Source: CAISCU01 sp051861545
GTDB lineage: Bacteria > Bacteroidota > Bacteroidia > UKL13-3
Direction of reading: 5' to 3'
DNA length: 64,000 bases
Assembly: GCA_051861545.1 (NCBI GenBank)
Contig: JBIMKP010000010.1
Location: forward strand, 1 to 64,000
Within the stretch, counting starts at the first letter, position 1. Each line of letters begins with the position of its first letter. Positions 8,634 to 17,505 of this stretch are shown here, one piece after another. The position numbers and the translations under genes are program-made. The notes under the pieces are model-generated. The model was not told the origin of the DNA, did no database searches, and worked only from the letters and a program-made list of their open reading frames with translations.

Positions 8634-9173
8634 CTATTCTGAATCTTTAGCTTTTTTAGCAGCGGTTTTTTTAGCGGCTGTTTTTTTAGCTGGAGTTTTC
8701 TTTGGTTTTTCTTCAACAACTTCCTCTGCTGCAATTTCTTTAACTTCCTCTTTTACTTCTTCAACTTCCTCAGCAACTGTAGTTTCTTCATCTTTTTTAC
8801 CTAAAGTGTTAAAGTCTAAAACAGATTTTAGTGCATGAAACCAATTCATAAGTTTTTTGATATCACTATCATAAACACGTTCACTATCTAATTGGATGCA
8901 CTCAATTAAAAAGGCTCTAATTTTTTTAATATCTTCTTTTGCTTCAGGTAAATTACTTGCGCTGTTCAATTTTACAAATACATCCGACAAATGCATATCA
9001 CCTTCTAAAGTATAAATAGAGATGTCTTCTAAAACTGAAACTTTATCATGAAATCCAGTTGCGAATTTTCTACCTGTACCTATTGTCTCTACTATTAAAC
9101 CATTCTTGCTTCTGCCTGTAACATGGTGTAAACCACTCATACCAGAAATTGCTACAACGTCTTTTAATTCCAT
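8634..9173 (-). CDS. DUF5606 domain protein with Lys/Ala-rich tail
   Basis: The N-terminal ~75 residues (MELKDVVAISGMSGLHHVTG onward) match the DUF5606 family, a short domain conserved across Bacteroidota whose function I do not know. Residues ~80-120 are predicted helical. The C-terminal ~60 residues are a low-complexity acidic stretch (EEVEEVKEEVKEIAAEE) followed by a basic PAKKTAAKKTAAKKAKDSE tail resembling histone H1-like or nucleoid-protein tails. There is no signal peptide, so the protein is cytoplasmic. The tail suggests a nucleic-acid contact, but this is inference. A TACATTTGCCC -7-like box lies 21 nt upstream of the ATG. Confidence 0.85.
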   Translation of the reverse strand: MELKDVVAISGMSGLHHVTGRSKNGLIVETIGTGRKFATGFHDKVSVLEDISIYTLEGDMHLSDVFVKLNSASNLPEAKEDIKKIRAFLIECIQLDSERVYDSDIKKLMNWFHALKSVLDFNTLGKKDEETTVAEEVEEVKEEVKEIAAEEVVEEKPKKTPAKKTAAKKTAAKKAKDSE

Positions 9174-9194
9174 CTTTTAATTTTTTAAGGAGGG

Positions 9195-9202
9195 CAAATG
9201 TA
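9195..9202 (-). promoter_or_regulatory. Putative -7 element (TAnnTTTG) for the DUF5606 gene
   Basis: On the minus strand the sequence TACATTTG, followed by CCC, matches the Bacteroidota -7 consensus TAnnTTTG and lies 21 nt upstream of the ATG. I do not see a convincing TTG -33 box at the usual 19-nt spacing, so confidence is low. Confidence 0.35.
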
Positions 9203-9354
9203 GAAAAAAAATGTAAGACTAGTTTATAATCCTCAATTCAATAAAAAAATGTTTTTTCTACTTTAATATCAGTTGTTTATAAACTTTGAATATTTACAGT
9301 TGTATCTAATAATTAAAAAAACGTTGAAAATGAGTCACAATTCAATCCAAATAA

Positions 9355-9363
9355 TATTTTTGC
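9355..9363 (+). promoter_or_regulatory. Putative -7 element just upstream of the DUF481 gene
   Basis: TATTTTTGC fits TAnnTTTG followed by C exactly and ends 8 nt before the TTG start codon, which would give an almost leaderless transcript. No TTG -33 box is found at 17-23 nt spacing, so this could be a chance match. Confidence 0.3.
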
Positions 9364-9370
9364 AGCCGTT

Positions 9371-10123
9371 TTGAAAAAAATACTCACTTTATGCTTTTTA
9401 TTGATTTCAATTGTTAATTTGAATGCACAACAAGTTATCAATATTGAAACAAAACGATATGATACCCGTGACTCTTCTTGGCATGGAGATATTGAGTTGA
9501 ATTTTAATTATATACAAAATAGAAATACAATTGTTAATTTTGGAAATAGGTTAAATTTTATTCTCAAAAGAGATGAAAATACTTATTTATTTCTTTCAGA
9601 ATTTAACTTCTTGCAATCGAACAGCAAAAACCTAGATTATGCAACTTACCAGCATTTTCGTTTCAAACGAGAATTAAAACCTTGGTTAAGTGGTGAGGCT
9701 TTTGCTCAAACTCAGTTTAACCAACAAATTGGATTGAATTTTAGAGGTTTACTTGGTGCTGGGCCTAGATTTCGCTTGTTTTTTGAAGATAGTATGAAAA
9801 TGTTTTTAGGACCAATGTGGATGTACGAATATGAAAGTACTACCGATACAGAAGCAAAAAATGTTCATAATCGATTGAGTTTGTATTTGTCGTTTTTATA
9901 CTTCAAAACAAGAAATTTTAATTTTGATATGGTTGCTTATTACCAACCCGATTTAATTGATTTTAGCAATTTTAGGTTTTCTTCTGAAGCCAAAATGGAA
10001 ATGCTTTTTACCACTCATCTAAGTTTTAGATTTAGTATCAGTCAAAACTACAATTCAATTCCTCCTCCCAATATTCCAAAGAATATTGCAAATGTCAGGA
10101 ATGCTTTTGTTTACAAGTTTTAG
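9371..10123 (+). CDS. DUF481-like outer-membrane beta-barrel protein
   Basis: A signal peptide (MKKILTLCFLLISIVNLNAQQ) is followed by alternating amphipathic strands and a C-terminal aromatic residue (FVYKF), as expected of a beta-barrel outer-membrane protein. The sequence style, with RLNFILKRDENTYLFLSEF and the GPMWMYEYE region, matches DUF481/YdiY-like proteins of Bacteroidota. Its function is unknown. The start codon is TTG at 9371; no in-frame ATG precedes the signal peptide. A TAttTTTGC -7-like element ends only 8 nt upstream, and a 14-codon ORF (ATG 9330) stops at a TGA that overlaps the TTG start. Confidence 0.78.
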   Translation: MKKILTLCFLLISIVNLNAQQVINIETKRYDTRDSSWHGDIELNFNYIQNRNTIVNFGNRLNFILKRDENTYLFLSEFNFLQSNSKNLDYATYQHFRFKRELKPWLSGEAFAQTQFNQQIGLNFRGLLGAGPRFRLFFEDSMKMFLGPMWMYEYESTTDTEAKNVHNRLSLYLSFLYFKTRNFNFDMVAYYQPDLIDFSNFRFSSEAKMEMLFTTHLSFRFSISQNYNSIPPPNIPKNIANVRNAFVYKF

Positions 10124-10266
10124 TAATCAAGTTTTACAATGGTTTGTTTTCTCTTTATTTCTTAATTAATCAGGCAATTAAGGCTGTTTCCACTGCTTTT
10201 TGATATTCAATCTTTGTTTGGTTTTCAATTCTTTTCGAAAGCTTAAATCATAGCTGTTTTAAAGAG

Positions 10267-10297
10267 TTGTTTAATCAGTCTTAAAGCCTATTTTTGC
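10267..10297 (+). promoter_or_regulatory. Bacteroidota-type promoter of icmF
   Basis: A TTG -33 box (10267-10269) is separated by exactly 19 nt from TATTTTTGC (10289-10297). This matches the Bacteroidota sigma-A consensus TTTG-N19-TAnnTTTG. The predicted start point near 10302 leaves an ~11-nt leader before the ATG at 10313. Confidence 0.6.
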
Positions 10298-10312
10298 CCA
10301 AAATCTTGTATT

Positions 10313-13300
10313 ATGGAGAGCATTGAAAAATATACACCTAAACACAAAATCAGAATAGTTACTGCTGCTAGTCTTTTTGATGGCCACGATGCCGCTATTA
10401 ATATTATGCGCAGAATTATTCAGGCTAGTGGAGCAGAAGTTATTCACTTAGGTCACGATAGAAGTGCCGAGGAAGTTGTTAATACTGCAATTCAAGAAGA
10501 TGCCAATGCAATTGCCATGACAAGTTATCAAGGCGGACATGTTGAGTACTTCAAATACATGTTTGATTTGTTAAAAGAAAGAGGTTGCGAACATATCCGC
10601 ATTTTCGGTGGTGGTGGTGGTACCATTTTACCTGAAGAAATTGCTGAATTGCATGCCTATGGAATTACTCGTTTATACCATCCTGATGACGGCAGAAGCA
10701 TGGGTTTACAGGGTATGATTAATGATATGCTCGAAAAATGTGATTTCCCAACTGGGCAAAATCTAAATGGTGAAGCTACTCATTTAAAAGATAAAGATTG
10801 GAAATCTATAGCAAGACTGATATCCGCTGCTGAAAACAATCCTGAGGTTTTTGCCAATATGCATAAAACCATTCTCGATTCTGCTGCAGTTTCTCATGTT
10901 CCTGTGCTTGGTATTACAGGTACAGGTGGAGCTGGAAAATCATCTTTGGTTGATGAATTAGTTCGTAGGTTTTTGTTTGATTTTAAAAATAAAACTATCG
11001 GTATTATTTCTGTAGATCCAAGTAAGAGAAAAACAGGTGGTGCTTTGTTGGGTGATAGAATTCGTATGAACTCTATTAAAAACAACCGAGTTTATATGCG
11101 CTCTTTGGCAACTCGTCAGAGCAATCTGGCTTTGTCGAAACACGTAAAAGAAGCAGTTGATATCATGAAAGCTGCTGCCTTCGATTTAATTATTCTTGAA
11201 ACTTCTGGTATCGGTCAAAGTGATACAGAAATCATGGATCATTCTGATGTGGCATTGTATGTAATGACTCCTGAATATGGCGCAGCAACTCAATTAGAAA
11301 AAATTGATATGCTCGATTTTGCTGATATCATTGCCATCAATAAATTCGATAAAAAGGGTTCTTTGGATGCATTGAGAGATGTGAAAAAACAGTTCCAACG
11401 CAATCACCTTTTATTCGATAAAAATCCTGATGATATGCCGGTTTACGGTACTATCGCTTCTCAGTTCAACGACCCTGGAATGAATCGTTTGTATAAAGCA
11501 GTAATGGAAATCATAAAAGATAAAACCGGAGCTGATTTACAAACAACCTATGAGATTACAGATGAAATGAGTGAGAAAATTTTCATCATTCCACCAGCTC
11601 GTACACGTTATTTATCTGAAATTTCTGAAAACAACAGGAACTACGATAAGTGGGTAAACAAACAAGTTGAAATTGCTGATAAATTGTATAGTTTAAAATC
11701 TTCAATTGAAGTAATCGCATCAGGTAAACTAGAAGATAAAGACCGCTTGGTAAAGAGTTTACAAGAAGCTTATCACGATATAGAATTAGACCTTGATCCT
11801 AGAAATAAAATCATTTTAAATACCTGGGAAGAAAAGAAGAAATTATTCAGAGATGAATATTATATCTTTAAGGTACGCGACAAAGAAATCAAAATTAAAA
11901 CGCATAGCGAATCATTGTCACATAGTATGATTCCTAAAGTAGCTGTCCCAAAATTCAAAGGTTGGGGTGATATTTTGCAATGGTCTTTACAAGAAAATTT
12001 CCCTGGTGAATTCCCTTATACAGCCGGAATTTATCCTTTTAAACGTGAAGGTGAAGACCCAACCAGAATGTTTGCTGGAGAAGGTGGACCAGAAAGAACA
12101 AACAAACGTTTCCATTATGTAAGTTTAGGAATGCCAGCTGCTCGTTTAAGTACAGCTTTCGATTCGGTTACTTTGTATGGAAATGACCCTGACCATAGAC
12201 CTGATATTTACGGAAAAATTGGTAATTCAGGTGTAAGTGTTTGGAGTTTAGATGCTGCTAAAAAATTATACTCTGGATTTAATTTGGCTGATCCTAAAAC
12301 ATCAGTTTCAATGACAATCAATGGTCCTGCAGCAATTATTTGTGCTTTCTTTATGAATGCAGCAATCGACCAACAATGTGAGCTTTATATCAAAAAGAAT
12401 GGCTTAGAAGATGAAATCAACCAAAAGATTGATGATATTTATAAAGCCAAAGGAACACCACGTCCAAGATACAATGAAACTTTACCAGAAGGTAACGATG
12501 GTTTAGGATTGATGTTATTGGGTGTTACAGGTGATATGGTTTTACCTGCTGATGTTTACCAAACAATTAAAGTAGCTACATTAAAACAAGTAAGAGGTAC
12601 TGTTCAAGCTGATATTTTAAAAGAAGACCAGGCACAAAATACATGTATATTCAGCACAGAATTCTCATTGAGAGTAATGGGTGATGTACAGCAGTATTTT
12701 ATTGATAATGGCGTTAGAAATTTCTATTCTGTTTCTATTAGTGGATACCATATTGCAGAAGCAGGAGCAAATCCAATAACTCAATTGGCATTAACTCTTT
12801 CTAATGGATTTACTTTTGTAGAATACTACTTAAGTCGTGGTATGAATATCGACGATTTTGCTCCGAATTTATCTTTCTTCTTCTCAAATGGTATCGACCC
12901 TGAATATTCAGTAATTGGTAGAGTATCAAGAAGAATTTGGTCTAAAGCAATGAAGTTGAAATATGGTGGTAATGAAAGAAGTCAGATGTTGAAATACCAT
13001 ATTCAAACATCAGGACGCTCATTACATGCACAGGAAATCGACTTCAATGATATCAGAACAACCTTACAGGCATTGTATGCTATTTATGATAACTGTAATT
13101 CACTTCATACAAATGCTTATGATGAAGCGATTACAACTCCAACAGAAGAATCTGTTAGAAGAGCAATGGCAATTCAGTTAATCATTAATAGAGAATTGGG
13201 ATTGGCTAAAAATGAAAATCCGTTACAAGGTTCATTTATCATAGAAGAATTAACAGATTTAGTTGAGGAAGCTGTATTGACTGAGTTCGATAGAATAACC

Positions 13301-13693
13301 GAAAGGGGAGGAGTTTTAGGCGCAATGGAAACCATGTACCAAAGAACTAAAATTCAAGAAGAAAGTTTGTATTACGAAATGCAGAAACACACTGGAGAAT
13401 TCCCAATTATTGGTGTAAATACATTCTTATCGAGCAAAGGTTCACCAACAGTTTTACCTAAAGAAGTAATTCGTTCAACCACTGAAGAAAAGGAATACCA
13501 GATAGAAATGTTGAATGTGTTGAAAAAAGTGAATGAAGACAAAGGAAAAGAGATGCTTCATAAATTACAGCGCAAAGCCATTTTGAATCAAAATATTTTT
13601 GAAGAATTAATGGATACGGTAAAATATTGTTCATTAGGACAAATTACCGCAGCATTATTCGAAGTAGGTGGACAATACCGTCGTAACATGTAA
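10313..13693 (+). CDS. icmF: Fused isobutyryl-CoA mutase (IcmF)
   Basis: This 1126-residue protein carries, in order, a B12-binding domain (residues ~12-145, FDGHD with cobalt-ligand H25), a MeaB-like G-protein chaperone (P-loop GTGGAGKSS at 203-211, NKFDKKG at ~344) and a large acyl-CoA mutase domain (~550-1126). That is the IcmF architecture. It rearranges isobutyryl-CoA to n-butyryl-CoA using adenosylcobalamin, with the GTPase loading and protecting the cofactor. The substrate positions are of isobutyryl type: Phe587 in RMFAG and Gln775 in DQAQN, where methylmalonyl-CoA mutase has Tyr and Arg. It has its own consensus promoter and is followed by a GC-rich palindrome cluster. Confidence 0.95.
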   Translation: MESIEKYTPKHKIRIVTAASLFDGHDAAINIMRRIIQASGAEVIHLGHDRSAEEVVNTAIQEDANAIAMTSYQGGHVEYFKYMFDLLKERGCEHIRIFGGGGGTILPEEIAELHAYGITRLYHPDDGRSMGLQGMINDMLEKCDFPTGQNLNGEATHLKDKDWKSIARLISAAENNPEVFANMHKTILDSAAVSHVPVLGITGTGGAGKSSLVDELVRRFLFDFKNKTIGIISVDPSKRKTGGALLGDRIRMNSIKNNRVYMRSLATRQSNLALSKHVKEAVDIMKAAAFDLIILETSGIGQSDTEIMDHSDVALYVMTPEYGAATQLEKIDMLDFADIIAINKFDKKGSLDALRDVKKQFQRNHLLFDKNPDDMPVYGTIASQFNDPGMNRLYKAVMEIIKDKTGADLQTTYEITDEMSEKIFIIPPARTRYLSEISENNRNYDKWVNKQVEIADKLYSLKSSIEVIASGKLEDKDRLVKSLQEAYHDIELDLDPRNKIILNTWEEKKKLFRDEYYIFKVRDKEIKIKTHSESLSHSMIPKVAVPKFKGWGDILQWSLQENFPGEFPYTAGIYPFKREGEDPTRMFAGEGGPERTNKRFHYVSLGMPAARLSTAFDSVTLYGNDPDHRPDIYGKIGNSGVSVWSLDAAKKLYSGFNLADPKTSVSMTINGPAAIICAFFMNAAIDQQCELYIKKNGLEDEINQKIDDIYKAKGTPRPRYNETLPEGNDGLGLMLLGVTGDMVLPADVYQTIKVATLKQVRGTVQADILKEDQAQNTCIFSTEFSLRVMGDVQQYFIDNGVRNFYSVSISGYHIAEAGANPITQLALTLSNGFTFVEYYLSRGMNIDDFAPNLSFFFSNGIDPEYSVIGRVSRRIWSKAMKLKYGGNERSQMLKYHIQTSGRSLHAQEIDFNDIRTTLQALYAIYDNCNSLHTNAYDEAITTPTEESVRRAMAIQLIINRELGLAKNENPLQGSFIIEELTDLVEEAVLTEFDRITERGGVLGAMETMYQRTKIQEESLYYEMQKHTGEFPIIGVNTFLSSKGSPTVLPKEVIRSTTEEKEYQIEMLNVLKKVNEDKGKEMLHKLQRKAILNQNIFEELMDTVKYCSLGQITAALFEVGGQYRRNM

Positions 13694-13697
13694 TTTT

Positions 13698-13760
13698 CAC
13701 CGCGTTCCCCGCCGTAGCACCGCGATTCATCGCGGTGGACACGCGGTAAACCGCGTCTGT
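13698..13760. repeat. GC-rich REP-like palindrome cluster after icmF
   Basis: Two tight palindromes lie in tandem: CACCGCGA-ttca-TCGCGGTG (13718-13737) and ACGCGGT-aa-ACCGCGT (13741-13756). They are preceded by a further partial CACCGCG copy at ~13699-13705. The block is far more GC-rich than its surroundings. The paired hairpins and the GCGTCTGTACT tail resemble repetitive extragenic palindromes mobilised by REP-associated tyrosine transposases. No transposase is in the window and I see no second copy here, so dispersal elsewhere in the genome is inferred. The hairpins may also end icmF transcription. Confidence 0.6.
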
Positions 13761-13798
13761 ACTGGATATTGATAAAATAAGATTTTTTAATATTTCAT

Positions 13799-14095
13799 AT
13801 GAAATTCAACCTCAGCACCAACCTTGGCAAATTCAGATTAATTGCCTTTTTAGAAGGAATCTCTTTTATTGTTTTGGTATTTATTGCAATGCCATTAAAA
13901 TATGGTTTTGATATGCCATTGTTTGTGAAATATTTTGGTTGGGCACATGGATTATTGTTTGTGCTTTATAATATATTATTACTTCAATGTGCTTTAGAAT
14001 ATTCTTGGAAGTTTGGCAAAATAGTTTTTGCTTTTTTTGCAGGATTATTTCCTTTCGGAACTTTTGTTTTGGAAAGAAAATTGAGGAATGAATAA
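13799..14095 (+). CDS. DUF3817 small integral membrane protein
   Basis: This 98-residue protein has three hydrophobic segments (about residues 12-32, 42-65 and 70-90). It carries the family-typical FRLIAFLEGISF near the start, PLKYGFDMP, and the WAHGLLFVLY helix. It matches DUF3817, a small inner-membrane family of unknown function. It stands alone after the REP-like cluster and converges on the histidine kinase gene with only 7 nt between stop codons. Confidence 0.87.
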   Translation: MKFNLSTNLGKFRLIAFLEGISFIVLVFIAMPLKYGFDMPLFVKYFGWAHGLLFVLYNILLLQCALEYSWKFGKIVFAFFAGLFPFGTFVLERKLRNE

Positions 14096-14102
14096 AATTC
14101 GC

Positions 14103-16274
14103 TTATGAAAGAGGAAGTTCAATCACAATTGTACTTCCTTTTTTAGGCTCACTTTTAACCTGCAATTTGCCTTGGTTTTGAATTATAAAGTCACGGGATA
14201 TCATCAAGCCAATTCCAGTTCCTTTTTCGCCTTTTGTTCCAGGTTTTGAAATACTTAAGTCGCCTTGATTTATAATGTCTAATTCTTTCTGACTCATTCC
14301 TGTTCCAAAATCCGTAATGGTGATAATACAAGAGTTTTCTTTGAGCATTGAATTAATGATAATCTTACCTCCTTCAAAACTGAATTTTATTGCATTAATA
14401 ATAAGGTTACGTAGAATTAAATCTAGCTGGTTGTGGTCTGCGTAAACAATATGAGTCATATCAACATTGTTTTCAATTATTAAACCCTTTTGCTCAGATT
14501 GTGGTCCAAATAGTTTGATGTTTTGTTGAATAATATTATGCAATAAAACTGATTCCGGTATAGCTGTATTTTCCCCAGTCATATTTGATCTCGACCAGTT
14601 CAAAAGATTGTCAAGTAACTGATTTAGGTTGCTAAACTTTTCTCTTAATGAGTTTTTTATGAATTCAAATTCTTCCTTTTCAATGAGGTTTTCGTCTAAT
14701 AAAAACAAAGTTTGCTGTAAGGAAACCAATGGACTTCTTAAATCATGAGAAAGAATTGAAAAGGTTTTATCTTTAATAGAGTTGATTTTGATAAGTTGTT
14801 TTGCTTGTAAACTAAGTTTCTCTGCTTGTTTTTTTATGATTTGATTATCTTTAATTTTTTCATTTCTGCTTCTTAATGCAAAAAATAAAACAATAGAAAT
14901 GCTTGTTAATAAAACTATTAAAGACCCAATTATTAATTTGTTCGTCCACGATTTTGTTGCAGAAAGTTCTTTATCTTTTTCTAAAATAGATATTTCAGCT
15001 TGCTTTTGAGCAAGTGTATTTTCGTATTCTAATTTCTGAATTTTTTCATTGGAGTTCGATATTGCCAATTCATCCTCGATTTTGTGCAGTTTTTTGTAGT
15101 ATTCATAAGCAGATTTATAATCACCAATTTGTTCAAATACTAAAATTAAATCTTTATAGCTTAAAACAAGAGTGGGCTTAAAATCATATTTCTCTAGAAT
15201 TTCAATTCCTTTTTTATAAAGATTGATGGCTCCTACTGGGTCATTTTTTAGACTAAGAATTTTTGCTCTTCCTAAATTTGATGCAGCCTCAGCTTCATAA
15301 TCTTTTACTATTTTACAGATAATCTCTGATTGTTTAAAATAACTTTCAGCCGTTTGATAATTTTTTAAATTGGTTTCTACTTCTCCTAAATTATTGTATG
15401 AAATAGCTTGGTTTAAAATTTGTTTGTTTTCAATTGAGTTTTTTAAAGCCAATTCAAACTCTTTTTTTGATTCAATGAATTTATTTTGGTAAAAATAAGT
15501 TCCTCCTAAATTCGTATGAATACTAAAAAATTCAGCATTAGCTCCTGATATTTCTTGCCAAAATTGTGATAGTTTTAGAGAACTTATAGCCTTGTCAAAA
15601 TTCCCTATAGATAGATAAACATTTGAAAGATTCATAAATGCTCTAGCTATGCTATTTGTGTCACATCTTTTTATTTTGATATCAAGTGATTGTAATAGTT
15701 GAATCCTAGCTTCTTGGAAATTTCCCAATTTCATATTGGTATTAGCCATATTATTCAAAGAACTTGATATTCCATTTGAATCATTTAAAGCTTGCCTTAT
15801 ATAAAGACTTTTTGTATAGAATGAAAGAGAAGCTTGGTTGTAACCAACACTAGAATAATAAACACCAAGATTATTTAGGCTATGTGCAATTTGTTTAAGG
15901 TTATTTTGTTTTTTACTTATCGATAATGCTTCTGTTAGCCAATAAACAGATGAGTCTGACTTTTGCAGATTGATATATGCTGAAGCCAAACAATTATACA
16001 AGTAAGGTCGATAACTTTCTGCCTTAAGTTTTTCGAGTAATGTTTTTGCTCTTAAGGCAACTGGTAAGCATGAGTCTGGATTAATATATTGGTATGCAAG
16101 ACTAAGTTTAATTAAGGTTTCAAGTTTTAAACTATCATCCACCTGAGAATAAGCATTTAAAGTGGCTCTTTGGTAAGGCCAAATTTTGTCTGCTAAAAGA
16201 TTATTACTTATTAAGCTCAAGCAAAATATGCTTGCAAAAAGTAATAATCTATTTTTTATTTTAGATGAGGCCAA
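14103..16274 (-). CDS. TPR-containing sensor histidine kinase
   Basis: A signal sequence or first membrane anchor (residues ~8-28) precedes roughly ten tetratricopeptide repeats to about residue 400. A coiled coil and one membrane helix (~450-472) follow. The kinase core has an H-box SILSHDLRSPL with H510, an N-box around N623/N627 (LRNLIINAIKFS), a DFGTGM G1 box at 655-660 and a GTGIGL G2 box at 685-690. The TPR sensor is thus periplasmic and the kinase cytoplasmic, a common Bacteroidota layout. It is an orphan with no adjacent regulator. The only in-frame start that keeps the signal sequence is TTG at 16274, just after an in-frame TAA. Confidence 0.9.
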   Translation of the reverse strand: MASSKIKNRLLLFASIFCLSLISNNLLADKIWPYQRATLNAYSQVDDSLKLETLIKLSLAYQYINPDSCLPVALRAKTLLEKLKAESYRPYLYNCLASAYINLQKSDSSVYWLTEALSISKKQNNLKQIAHSLNNLGVYYSSVGYNQASLSFYTKSLYIRQALNDSNGISSSLNNMANTNMKLGNFQEARIQLLQSLDIKIKRCDTNSIARAFMNLSNVYLSIGNFDKAISSLKLSQFWQEISGANAEFFSIHTNLGGTYFYQNKFIESKKEFELALKNSIENKQILNQAISYNNLGEVETNLKNYQTAESYFKQSEIICKIVKDYEAEAASNLGRAKILSLKNDPVGAINLYKKGIEILEKYDFKPTLVLSYKDLILVFEQIGDYKSAYEYYKKLHKIEDELAISNSNEKIQKLEYENTLAQKQAEISILEKDKELSATKSWTNKLIIGSLIVLLTSISIVLFFALRSRNEKIKDNQIIKKQAEKLSLQAKQLIKINSIKDKTFSILSHDLRSPLVSLQQTLFLLDENLIEKEEFEFIKNSLREKFSNLNQLLDNLLNWSRSNMTGENTAIPESVLLHNIIQQNIKLFGPQSEQKGLIIENNVDMTHIVYADHNQLDLILRNLIINAIKFSFEGGKIIINSMLKENSCIITITDFGTGMSQKELDIINQGDLSISKPGTKGEKGTGIGLMISRDFIIQNQGKLQVKSEPKKGSTIVIELPLS

Positions 16275-16395
16275 TTGAGGTTAATTTGATTGAAATGGTT
16301 TGCGAATTGCAGTTGCAATGTAAGGCTTTATAAAGATTTACGCACTAATTTGTGTGCAAATAAAACGTCATTTTCTTCAAAAAAATCAGCAATTG

Positions 16396-16413
16396 AAAAC
16401 GAATATTCGTTTT
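16396..16413 (-). terminator. Palindromic hairpin after the desaturase gene
   Basis: A perfect 18-nt palindrome, AAAACGAATATTCGTTTT, lies 12 nt past the stop of the acyl-ACP desaturase gene and can form a 7-bp stem with a 4-nt loop. It is short and AT-rich, so the terminator call rests mainly on position. Confidence 0.45.
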
Positions 16414-16425
16414 ATGAAAATCTAA

Positions 16426-17406
16426 TTAGGCTAAAATCCAGTTAAACTTAAATTCAGTATCAGGAATTTTCATTCTTTCTGAAATTCTTGTTAATCTATC
16501 TGGAAGTTTTGTTAAATAGTCACGTGCTCTTTCTCCTTCTTCTTTTAAACCACTGATGTTCTCAATATTCCATTCTTCAATTAGGCCTTTTAATATATCT
16601 ACATAATCTGTTGCAGTATATACACCTAATCTTTGAGCGCAATCTGAAAAACTAGCAAATGAATTGACTTTATCACCTAATTCTCTAAGGTATTGAGCTG
16701 GCATTACAATTTTCTTTTTCATCATATCTTCAAAAGCCAACATCATTTCATTTGGGTCGATTTCAAATATTTTTGATACAAAACTCTTGTATGCTTTTGC
16801 ATGACGAGCTTCATCTGCCGCAACTAAACCGCACATTTTAGATAGTAATGCGTTTCCTTGTTGTTTAGCTATACTGGCAACTCTTCTATGTGAAATATTT
16901 GTAGCTAATTCTTGAAAAGAAGTATAAATAAAGTTTCTATAAGGGTCATCTGAAGCACCATTATCAAATCCATCACGAATTAAATATTGAGTTGAAGCTT
17001 CAAATTCTCTCATATTTATTCTTCCACATAAATATAAATAGCGATTTAATGCATCACCATGTCTGTTTTCTTCTGCTGTCCAAGCACGTATCCATTTCAT
17101 CCAACTGTTATTTTCAGTCTGACTCACGCCTTTTAATCCCGCCAACCAGGTTTCATAAGTTGGTAACGCTTCTTCGGTAATGGTATCAACAACTAAAACA
17201 GCCAATAAATCATACGACAAGTTTGATGCTTGTTCTTGAATATCTTTCAAATCTGAAATAAATGATTCATCAGAAGTTAAGGGTAATAATTCCGAAGCCT
17301 GCCAATTTGATTCAACAGGTTTTAAATATTCAGATGCAAAGGTTTCAGCTTGAGAGCCTAAATGCAACATTACTTCTGTTCTTCCCGGTGTTAAAGCATT
17401 ATTCAT
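16426..17406 (-). CDS. Acyl-ACP desaturase (soluble di-iron)
   Basis: This is a ferritin-like di-iron enzyme that introduces a double bond into acyl chains bound to acyl carrier protein. The two iron-binding helices are visible as WTAEENRHGDALNRYLYL and AADEARHAKAYKSF, carrying the (D/E)E-x-RH motifs of the stearoyl-ACP desaturase family. A TTG/ATG extension upstream to 17466 is possible, but ATG at 17406 (MNNALTPGRTEVMLHLG) matches the family N-terminus and gives 326 residues. It points to an aerobic route to unsaturated fatty acids. It is a single gene followed by a palindromic hairpin. Confidence 0.92.
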   Translation of the reverse strand: MNNALTPGRTEVMLHLGSQAETFASEYLKPVESNWQASELLPLTSDESFISDLKDIQEQASNLSYDLLAVLVVDTITEEALPTYETWLAGLKGVSQTENNSWMKWIRAWTAEENRHGDALNRYLYLCGRINMREFEASTQYLIRDGFDNGASDDPYRNFIYTSFQELATNISHRRVASIAKQQGNALLSKMCGLVAADEARHAKAYKSFVSKIFEIDPNEMMLAFEDMMKKKIVMPAQYLRELGDKVNSFASFSDCAQRLGVYTATDYVDILKGLIEEWNIENISGLKEEGERARDYLTKLPDRLTRISERMKIPDTEFKFNWILA

Positions 17407-17505
17407 GTCTAGATATAAAAGACAAAAATACCTGTTTTTTATCATGTAAGCAAAGTAATTGACCATTGGTAGTGATTTTTTAATATTTTACTGTTGTTGT
17501 GGTTA

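Noticed and set aside
10313..13693. icmF as a methylmalonyl-CoA mutase
   Set aside because: The substrate positions read Phe (RMFAG) and Gln (DQAQN), and a G-protein domain is fused between the B12 and mutase domains. All of this fits IcmF, not MCM.
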